NCBI GenBank assembly: GCA_035771165.1
Contig: JAWNZC010000238.1
Span: 972,001 to 1,036,000 of the forward strand
Direction: 5' to 3'
Length of the DNA stretch: 64,000 bases
Source: Paragorgia papillata
Taxonomy: Eukaryota > Cnidaria > Anthozoa > Scleralcyonacea > Coralliidae
In this document: piece after piece, positions 61,101 to 64,000 of the stretch
How positions within the stretch are numbered: the first letter of the stretch is position 1
Layout of the letters: each line of letters starts with the position of its first letter
Made by a program: the position numbers and the translations under genes
Notes under the pieces: generated by a model
Told to the model about the DNA's origin: nothing
The model's database searches: none
The model's input: the letters and a program-made list of their open reading frames with translations, nothing else

Positions 61101-62979
61101 ATTCACAAACAATGAATCGCGTTTTCAGGCCATCCTCGTTCCCAGGGCCTCCTCGGTACACTGGAAAATCGGAGGCCCTGGTCAGATCAATCTCGTTCCC
61201 AGAGCCCACGTTCCCCACACGGGAAACGAGAGACTCGGCCGGGATAATCCGTTTCAAATCACAGGATTCTTGTTATTCCGGTTGAGGTACGCATGCGTAA
61301 ATATCCGAGCGGAATCTGGATAGTATGTTCTCCTTGTTTGACTTTTCCCCAAACAAGTCAATGGGGTTGCTGGCGAAGCTCGAATTACAGCATCTACACA
61401 CATACGGCGAAGATATCGATCGCGGCAACGTCTTCACTGGAGTCTTGTTGTCCGACATCTTTGTTATTTTGGTTTTATTAATTCTACTTCCGGTCACTTC
61501 AGACCAACTCATGCTCACTATTCAGCCAATAACGTAACGATTTGAAACGGATTATCCCAGAGTCTCTCGTTTCCCAGGTGGGGAACGTGGGCTCTGGGGA
61601 CGAGATTGTGGTCAGATGAAAACGATTGAAGCGTGTGACTGGCTGGACGAAGGTTATTGTCTAAAACAGGAAGTGCATGGCAAATATATTTTCAACTGTC
61701 AAACAACGCTGTGAATAGAGTGAAGACTATCGCTATAAGATAACACCAAAAAAGTCTACGAATAAGGCCAACAGAGTTGGGATTCCTAGAGCGAGTCAGA
61801 ACGATGAGTTTCATCTTTTAACTCTCAAACTCGAACGATTTTAGACATAGCGTGACTCGGTGACTCATTCGTCGGCGAAGGCAAATTATGTTCGTAAACA
61901 ACCTACCTTTGAATAGCATTTCGGTAAGCGAAATTGAGCTATTTTGTCCAGCGGGAAGAACAGTAAACACCAAACCTTTCGGACGTCATAATAAAGCATC
62001 TTTTCTGCAAGTAACTGAGTGTATCTCGTTTGTTTCGTTATATTTATATGTTCATGCTCGCACCCAGGGCAGGGCCTCCGGTTTTCCAGTGTACCGCGGA
62101 GGCCCTGGGAACGAGGATGGTTTTCAGGCTTATCAAAACATGACAGTTACGCCCACATAATCGATACGTTTGGGCTTTGACGCTGGCATTGTATTAATTT
62201 GGCGGTAAAAAGATGCCCGCTTTTTAACGGTAAACAGCCGGTTCTAAACGTAAAAAACGCGAGAAAATGTTTGCGGTTTGCGCTTGAAAGCAAATGGATG
62301 TAATATCAACCAACCAACCACTCACCCATCCTTCCATCCATCCATCTATCCATTCATCCATCCTTCCTTCCCTCCTTCCGCCAATCCGTCCTTCCATGTC
62401 TGTCCTTCCACCCATCCATTCATTCTTCCTCCACCCATCCATCCATTTACTGCGATTTTCAGTTGAGCTTGGAGATAGATAGTTTTATTTAAAAGTTTGA
62501 TCGTTGAAACGCACAAGTTGCCAAGGGAAATTCGAAACGTTGTCATGTGAGAATTTGAATGCTGCCATGGGCAAATTTAAAAGTTTGGGCAACGCCGTAA
62601 TTTCTATTGGTCAAAATGCGCAAACATTCAAATTTCCCATGGGAACGTGTAAAATTGTGAAATGATCAAACTTTTCAATAAAACTCCCAGTCTCCAAGCT
62701 CAACTGAAAATCGCAGTATCAATCCAACCAACCAATCCATCCATCAACTCTATGTTTCTAAGTATAAAACCGTTTCTTACAATTTCCTCATTATGACAAT
62801 AGCCTTACCTTTGGTCGTCCCAGCTTCTTAACAGTTTCAATCTCTTCATCCGTCAAGACATTCCTAAAGTAAAGTACCTCTGGAGTAACGTGAAGTCTTT
62901 CCACTCCTATTCCACGCAAGTAAAGCCAAGGACGCTTCTTGTAAAACCAACATTTCAACTGGCGTTGTTCACTTAACGT
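35670..62979 (-). CDS. P4HA: Collagen prolyl 4-hydroxylase alpha subunit, catalytic half, with duplicated exons
   Basis: P4HA subunits hydroxylate proline in collagen-like X-Pro-Gly repeats inside the ER, using Fe(II), 2-oxoglutarate and ascorbate, in a complex with protein disulfide isomerase. On the minus strand: exon at 62979-62809, three versions of a 71-nt exon (58996-58926, 54404-54334, 52960-52890), exons at 44883-44784 and 43524-43471, two versions of a 63-nt exon (40729-40667, 38452-38390), then 37282-37214, 36937-36841 and 35740-35670. Taking one of each version, all junction phases fit and give about 231 residues to a TAA. Iron ligands are present: HYD in GGHYEPHYDHAQ and the His of TRHAACPVLVGSKW. 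The Lys of GSKW is the expected 2-oxoglutarate ligand. The signal peptide, dimerisation and peptide-binding domains must lie beyond 62979. The window holds roughly 40 per cent of a usual 530-residue protein. Introns are up to 8 kb and full of repeats. Confidence 0.93.
35917..36063 (-). repeat. Diverged part of the splice-junction array
   Basis: Units of TAATCCCTACTTACCCCATT type, more degenerate than those at 36361-36857, lie in the same P4HA intron and probably are its older edge. Confidence 0.7.
36125..36272 (+). repeat. ~43-bp direct repeats, three copies
   Basis: ATCAAAGTCTTGTCAGCGTG with GTCTGAGCTTGACTTGCG occurs twice and a third variant (CCAAAATCTTGTCAGCGTGG) follows. The block splits the splice-junction array. 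Confidence 0.85.
36361..36857 (-). repeat. 20-bp array of 5' splice-junction copies in P4HA last intron
   Basis: On the minus strand the unit is GTAAGTAGGGACTAAATTAG, perfect over long runs between 36480 and 36760. The units next to the exon read ACTAAATGGG then GTAAGTAGG, nearly the exon end AGTAAATGGG|GTAAGTAGG itself. About 17 GTAAGT copies lie downstream of the true donor at 36840. Confidence 0.9.
36841..36937 (-). CDS. P4HA: P4HA exon with second Fe-binding His and 2-oxoglutarate Lys
   Basis: Acceptor TTTGCAG at 36938 and donor GTAAGTAGG at 36840. The exon reads GDGVFWYNLFRNGNGNDNTR, then HAACPVLVGSKW. It has 32 codons plus one base. The GSKW end is encoded by sequence homologous to the tandem array that follows. 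Confidence 0.93.
37214..37282 (-). CDS. P4HA: P4HA exon (MSDVE block)
   Basis: This is a 23-codon, phase-0 exon reading MSDVELGGGTAFINAGALVE, then PRK, with acceptor GAATTAG and donor AAAG|GTATTT. It corresponds to the family block MSDVEAGGATVFPxxGA. Confidence 0.92.
37365..38335 (+). repeat. CAT/CTC triplet array in P4HA intron
   Basis: CACCATCACCATCGTCGTCA and TCTTCCTCTTCCTCCTC alternate for about 700 bp and grade into ATCAT and ATAAT repeats to 38335. Long His/Pro, Asp/Glu and Met/Val frames on either strand are triplet artefacts. Confidence 0.92.
38390..38452 (-). CDS. P4HA: P4HA 63-nt exon, version 2 (mutually exclusive candidate)
   Basis: Acceptor CGTTTTAG and donor TTAT|GTAAGT bound 21 codons beginning DNEEKFPS and continuing LGTGNRIATFLFY. 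It is in phase 0 and shares 16 of 21 residues with the version at 40729-40667. Confidence 0.9.
38664..39031. mobile_element. Fold-back element with ~65-bp near-perfect arms, nested core
   Basis: GATGACGTGAGATGGCGTTG, GGTGACTACAACT and CAGAATGCTTTGCCAGTATT with CTAGGGTTT at left are mirrored at the right with very few differences. The interior is a second palindrome related to 33168-33411. Confidence 0.88.
39355..39855. mobile_element. Fold-back element, GAGATAT/ATGCATAATGAG family
   Basis: TTGTTTGATATACAAATGAC and GTGCATAATGAGTTATC at left pair with GATAACTCAT-like and ATTTGCATATCAAACAAACT at right. Same family as 49424-49904. It lies between the two 63-nt P4HA exons. Confidence 0.8.
40667..40729 (-). 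CDS. P4HA: P4HA 63-nt exon, version 1 (mutually exclusive candidate)
   Basis: Acceptor AATTTTCAG and donor TTAT|GTAAGT bound 21 codons beginning DHEDKFTD and continuing LGTGNRIATLLFY. It follows directly on the HYEPHYDHAQ exon in transcript order. Confidence 0.9.
40965..41239. mobile_element. MITE copy, CATAGTTAATAGA family
   Basis: Arms CATAGTTAATAGAACATATA with CATGGTTTGGAAACTC are perfectly mirrored at 41204-41239. Interior AGCGTTGCTATTGGATGAAT matches the copy at 34041. Confidence 0.85.
41469..41649. mobile_element. Palindromic element, TTATAAGCGGCTAAT arms
   Basis: CTTATAAGCGGCTAAT and CTAACGGGTGGTC at left pair with GACCACCCGTTAG and ATTAGCCGCTTATAAG at right. Confidence 0.75.
41842..42022. 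mobile_element. Palindromic element between AT microsatellites
   Basis: ATATGTACTCTTATAAAGGT with TCGTTTGACGT is mirrored at right (ACGTCAAACGAACCTTTATA). TA dinucleotide runs flank it at 41695-41726, 41814-41834 and 42208-42224. Confidence 0.8.
42301..42343 (-). ncRNA. Hammerhead-ribozyme-like motif
   Basis: On the minus strand it reads GTTGC, CTGAAGA, a short helix II segment, GAAA, CTCTGAG, TA, GCAAC. That is helix I (GTTGC with GCAAC), core CUGANGA, GAAA, a very short helix III (CTC with GAG), and a UA cleavage dinucleotide. This minimal form is what has been described in Penelope-like elements. Helix II is weak, so activity is unproven. Confidence 0.55.
42475..42693 (-). pseudogene. Penelope-like element protein fragment
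   Basis: A frame with NDTELSKHVWDLKSKR, then INWSILKR, then CNLCLEEKLAI and LLNKKSELLSKF is the typical C-terminal part of cnidarian Penelope-like polyproteins, after the GIY-YIG core. It breaks at a stop in the following RNS-type segment, consistent with decay. Confidence 0.6.
42727..43257 (-). pseudogene. RecQ-type helicase fragment in a mobile element
   Basis: The minus frame has LKPKQVTCLEALFNRRDTVA, then VLPTGYGKSLIYQLLP (Walker A, motif I) and VVLVVSPLNSLIYDQLRKI (motif Ia), as in RecQ-family DEAH helicases. A C-tract (43199-43218) makes the poly-Gly near its start. Motifs II-VI and any stop in a normal position are missing, and the fragment is enclosed by the inverted arms of a mobile element. 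Likely not a working gene. Confidence 0.6.
43338..43380 (+). ncRNA. Hammerhead-ribozyme-like motif, second copy
   Basis: The order is the same as at 42301-42343 but on the plus strand: GTTGC, CTGAAGA, TCGCAAGAGGCAT, GAAA, CTCTGAG, TA, GCAAC. Core residues are intact; helix II is reduced to at best two pairs. Confidence 0.55.
43471..43524 (-). CDS. P4HA: P4HA exon with HxD iron-binding motif
   Basis: An 18-codon, phase-0 exon reading VNTYGMGGHYEPHYDHAQ with acceptor TTGTTTAG and donor GCAA|GTAAGT. HYD supplies the first His and the Asp iron ligands. Confidence 0.93.
43777..43852 (-). mobile_element. tRNA-Thr-like SINE head or tRNA pseudogene
   Basis: Minus strand: acceptor GAGTTCT pairs with AGAGCTC, A box GTGGCCCAATGG, anticodon arm TCTGTCTAGTATTCAGA (loop anticodon AGT, Thr), B box GGTTCGAGTCC. 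The cloverleaf is nearly complete; one anticodon-stem mismatch and several diverged relatives nearby (16622, 16915, 20345) favour a SINE origin. A functional tRNA-Thr cannot be excluded. Confidence 0.6.
44313..44540 (+). mobile_element. 5S-rRNA-derived SINE
   Basis: TAGTTAAGCCCGGTTAGACG and GTTAGTACTTGGATGGGTGA with CTGGGAATA are the 5S rRNA box A to box C region. A body shared with 54700-54900 (ACTCATGTGAGTAGAG-like, TTCTCCGGTTTTCCTCCCTC, AAAATCAACACC) follows. It sits antisense in a P4HA intron. Confidence 0.75.
44784..44883 (-). CDS. P4HA: P4HA exon (STAEELQ block)
   Basis: Acceptor ACCTGCAG at 44884 and donor ACAG|GTATCT. One base completes a Ser codon after the YRISK exon, then 33 codons reading GWLRDDEDPIIRRISQRTEH and LTGLTLSTAEELQ. 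The block is highly conserved in P4HA proteins. Confidence 0.93.
45345..45970 (+). mobile_element. Older element interrupted by the palindrome at 45390
   Basis: GTCGTCCTGAAGACGTGAAA on the left and GGCGTTGTAGAAAGAACG with GACGAAAAATTATTCATT on the right are continuous in the uninterrupted copy at 34420-34640 (minus). Confidence 0.7.
45390..45826. mobile_element. 437-bp palindromic MITE with TA target duplication
   Basis: Ends GGGCCTGTTCACATG and CATGTGAACAGGCCC, flanked by TA on both sides (45388-45389, 45827-45828). The interior is built of GAGTTATCTCGGGGG and GATAACTCGG words in both orientations plus a C tract. TA duplication suggests mobilisation by a Tc1/mariner-type transposase. Confidence 0.85.
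46203..46397. mobile_element. 195-bp MITE
   Basis: ATAGACCACTTTCATAATGG and AAATATTCTTTAATGTGCAT with TAAGCC pair with their complements at the right end (AATATTCAAATTAG, GAAAGTGATCTAT). Confidence 0.75.
46398..49016. other. P4HA intron sequence without recognised exon
   Basis: No exon of any family was seen. A relic of the repeat family at 9826 (GGCGTTAGCCAGAATAAA) lies near 46745. AT-rich sequence dominates 47600-48900. Confidence 0.4.
49017..49290 (+). repeat. GAGTTT hexamer and GAGTT pentamer array
   Basis: TTTGAGTTTGAG repeats for about 180 bp, then TTGAG repeats perfectly for about 90 bp. The switch is abrupt. Confidence 0.95.
49424..49904. mobile_element. Fold-back element, AAAGTGCCTATGAAACG family, copy 1
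   Basis: Arms AAAGTGCCTATGAAACGAAA, AAGTTTGTCTTATTTGAAAG and TTTGACGT with TGCATAATGAG are mirrored to CATGGACACTTT at the right end. It is nearly a full-length palindrome of about 480 bp. Confidence 0.88.
50225..50365 (+). repeat. CTGTA / CTGTG pentamer array
   Basis: TGTACTGTACTGTGC and GTGTTGTGTTGT units keep a five-base period. Confidence 0.92.
50801..51283. mobile_element. Fold-back element, AAAGTGCCTATGAAACG family, copy 2
   Basis: Same structure and size as 49424-49904, in the same orientation sense, with CGCACGTGCATAATGAG and its mirror CATTATGCACATGTGACG. Confidence 0.88.
51303..52300. mobile_element. Fold-back element copy 3, split by a LINE insertion
   Basis: The left arm (TTTTAAAGTGCCTATAAAAC to about 51550) and right arm (52095-52300, TAATTTTCGCTTCGT) are separated by a LINE 3' end and its ATTG tail. 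The arms otherwise match copies 1 and 2. Confidence 0.8.
51719..52097 (+). mobile_element. LINE 3' end with (ATTG)n tail
   Basis: Before the stop at 51800-51802 the frame reads KLWNSLPVHIREIQEIVEFK, then NALLSHQF, the RT C-terminus of an L2/CR1-like LINE. About 15 GATT units at 52039-52097 form the tail. Confidence 0.8.
52334..52730. mobile_element. 397-bp MITE with ~88-bp arms
   Basis: TACTACGGTTCC, CGTGGACACGCGTAATTTGA, CGACACACGTTTCACGCGGG and AACTAACATGTTGCTAAGCG are mirrored at the right end. It lies 160 bases past the donor of the 71-nt exon at 52960-52890. Confidence 0.88.
52890..52960 (-). CDS. P4HA: P4HA 71-nt exon, version 3 (mutually exclusive candidate)
   Basis: Acceptor CCATTCGTTAG and donor AAAAG|GTTTGT. 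Reads LKRAVIQHPQTGNLEP, then ADYRISK, plus AG of a Ser codon finished at 44883. Phase 0 in, phase 2 out. It is closest of the three to the common family sequence (RRATVQxPxTGxLExAxYRISKS). Confidence 0.92.
52998..53560 (+). repeat. GAGTA / GGGTA / GTGGA pentamer array
   Basis: GAGTAGAGTGGAGTG at left, about 100 bp of pure GGGTA (53226-53330), about 135 bp of pure GAGTA, then diverged GAGTG units. Grades into AAGTG-type repeats to 53700. Confidence 0.95.
53783..54125. mobile_element. Fold-back element with ATGGCGAATAAAAAC arms
   Basis: CATTTGTAGGAAACTGGGTC with AAGATGGCGAATAAAAAC is mirrored by GTTTTTATTCGCCATCTTGG with CCCAGTTCCCTACAAATG. Confidence 0.75.
54334..54404 (-). CDS. P4HA: P4HA 71-nt exon, version 2 (mutually exclusive candidate)
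   Basis: Acceptor GTCTAACTAG and donor AAAAG|GTTTGT. Reads LQRARIRDGQTGVLEF, then AKYRISK plus AG. It matches version 3 at 15 of 23 residues and version 1 at 14 of 23. No stop, same length and phases. Confidence 0.9.
54700..54900 (+). mobile_element. 5S-derived SINE, internally deleted copy
   Basis: GTGGCGTGTGCTGTTAGCGC, AGTACTTGCATGGGAATCAC and TTCTCCGGTTTTCCTCCCTC follow the order of 44313-44540, but most of the 5S box A to box C region is missing. Confidence 0.7.
55090..55694 (-). pseudogene. LINE reverse transcriptase 3' fragment
   Basis: Minus frame: FKFDKIYLLNLGKFMYLYHN, KLPPRSFDNFF, QVHNYNTRNSKLHYPPFRT, then after a frameshift near 55370 NYRGPKFFNALNQNIRDAST and FKFKLKTFLCSDN with TAA at 55242-55240. 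It ends with TTGATTTGATTTG, a LINE-type repeat tail. L2/CR1-like family, 5'-truncated and broken. Confidence 0.82.
56397..56429. repeat. 33-bp perfect palindrome
   Basis: ATACCAACGACCAAAG, a central G, and the exact complement CTTTGGTCGTTGGTAT. Confidence 0.85.
56534..58683. mobile_element. 2.15-kb composite of inverted repeats
   Basis: Left end CGCCTGTGTTCTAAAAGCTC with ACTCACACTCAATG is mirrored at the right end. Inside, a sub-terminal unit (AACTCTAAGTAAACTGG, CTCCATAAGACAGGCCCTAT, CCAAACTTCCGGC) occurs twice in direct orientation, separated by a 36-bp palindrome at 57554-57589. Fragments of the unit also lie at 1330-1370 and 1930-2010. Confidence 0.7.
58926..58996 (-). CDS. P4HA: P4HA 71-nt exon, version 1 (mutually exclusive candidate)
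   Basis: Acceptor TTTTTTACGACAG and donor AAAAG|GTGTGT. Reads LGRALIRNFVTGEVEF, then VSYRISK plus AG. It matches version 3 at 12 of 23 residues. First of the three in transcript order. Confidence 0.9.
59265..59515 (+). repeat. CCAA / CCAT tetranucleotide array
   Basis: AACCAACCAACC, CCAACCAAACAACCATCC and ATCCATCCGTCCGTCC units. A related array is at 62305-62460, on the other side of the nested inverted repeats. Confidence 0.88.
59618..60024. mobile_element. 407-bp fold-back element
   Basis: CGCAGGCAACTCTGTGTGGC with TTGATCAAGATC and GGCCGAGCACGAAAGGGACA are mirrored around a centre with a C tract at 59860. The left arm has an extra direct duplication of GAACTGTGACGTTTTGATCA. Confidence 0.88.
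60025..60480 (+). mobile_element. Possible LINE 3' end
   Basis: KSYFVRTVKLFNPFSS at 60060-60110 faintly resembles the RT C-terminus seen in other LINE fragments here. The segment ends TAATAAAATTTTAAAAATAA, as a polyadenylated retroelement would. Confidence 0.35.
60585..61049 (+). other. 154-residue open frame, possible helicase-like relic
   Basis: The frame reads RIVGLRKDYTAGVMNEMQ, FEFRGIKSVFVTRDPQSY and ISAVRYRRG. The pattern faintly recalls motif Ia and the region before motif II of RecQ-type helicases in cnidarian mobile elements. It lies inside the nested inverted repeats at 59.5-62.3 kb. I do not recognise it with confidence and no intact helicase motif is present. Confidence 0.3.
61130..62115. 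mobile_element. Fold-back element, TCGTTCCCAGGGCCTCC ends
   Basis: CATCCTCGTTCCCAGGGCCT, GGTACACTGGAAAA and GGAGGCCCTG at left are mirrored at 62060-62115. A smaller fold-back (61185-61615; arms AATCTCGTTCCCAGAGCCCA and GGATAATCCGTTTCAA) lies inside it. Confidence 0.75.
61273..61518 (-). other. 81-residue open frame with paired cysteines (zinc-finger-like)
   Basis: It lies inside the inner fold-back. YVCRCCNSSF then DLFGEKSNKENILSRF resembles the start of ZAD-like zinc-binding domains often found in cnidarian repeat-associated genes. Only the first Cys pair is present before the frame leaves the element. Confidence 0.35.
62305..62460 (+). repeat. CCAT / CCTT tetranucleotide array
   Basis: CCATCCATCCATCTATCC and TTCCTTCCCTCCTTCC units. 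Palindromic arms sharing TTTTCAGTTGAGCTTGGAGA and TCTCCAAGCTCAACTGAAAA lie to the right (62455-62710). Confidence 0.88.
62809..62979 (-). CDS. P4HA: P4HA exon preceding the 71-nt exon cluster
   Basis: Acceptor TGTTAACAG at 62980 and donor CAAAG|GTAAGG. It is a 57-codon, phase-0 exon. RQLKCWFYKKRPWLYLRG gives the conserved Cys after the peptide-binding domain, followed by VERLHVTPEVLYFRNVLTDE and EIETVKKLGRPK, the start of the catalytic domain. Confidence 0.92.
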
Positions 62980-63002
62980 CTGTTAACACAGAAAGATAAT
63001 AA

Positions 63003-64000
<998 letters not shown>

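Overview
The window is intron-rich animal DNA: multi-exon genes with GT-AG introns, kilobase introns, and a very dense load of fold-back elements, SINEs, decayed LINE and Penelope-like fragments, and pentanucleotide microsatellites. Protein matches and repeat style suggest a cnidarian, probably an anthozoan such as a stony coral. That placement is inference; no search was run.

Genes, left to right: (1) the 3' part of NUP42, an FG nucleoporin of the cytoplasmic pore face, + strand, four exons at 157-3627. (2) A probable first exon of a SAP-domain protein, - strand, 6030-5794. (3) A small group A (NeuroD/Neurogenin/Atonal-like) bHLH factor, + strand, 7964-8479, with a TATA box and an optional 3' intron that changes its last residues. 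(4) A complete four-exon acyl-CoA oxidase of the plant ACX3 / short-chain type, - strand, 28208-24272, 667 codons. (5) The catalytic half of a collagen-type prolyl 4-hydroxylase alpha subunit (P4HA), - strand, spread over 27 kb from 62979 to 35670 and running off the right edge.

The P4HA locus is the most interesting part. Eleven exons can be read. A 71-nt exon is present in three homologous versions (58.9, 54.3 and 52.9 kb), and a 63-nt exon in two (40.7 and 38.4 kb), each with its own splice sites and matching phase; all other exons are single. This is the layout of two mutually exclusive exon clusters in one gene, with up to six isoforms. As I recall the literature, vertebrate P4HA1 and P4HA2 each have one such pair at these two positions. 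Directly after the penultimate coding exon, a 20-bp tandem array repeats the exon's own 5' splice junction, giving about 17 decoy GTAAGT donors in the last intron.

The rest is repeats. Main arrays: CAT/CAC triplets (2.7-3.2 and 37.4-38.3 kb), a ~177-bp satellite (10.6-12.2 kb), two opposed SINE-plus-amplified-tail arrays (14.1-15.4 and 23.4-22.4 kb), a 26-bp minisatellite in an acyl-CoA oxidase intron (25.5-26.4 kb), several pentamer arrays, and a GGT/AGT array at the right end. More than twenty fold-back elements of 0.1-2.1 kb are recognisable, several nested. A Penelope-like remnant at 42.3-43.4 kb carries two hammerhead-like motifs and a RecQ-type helicase fragment.
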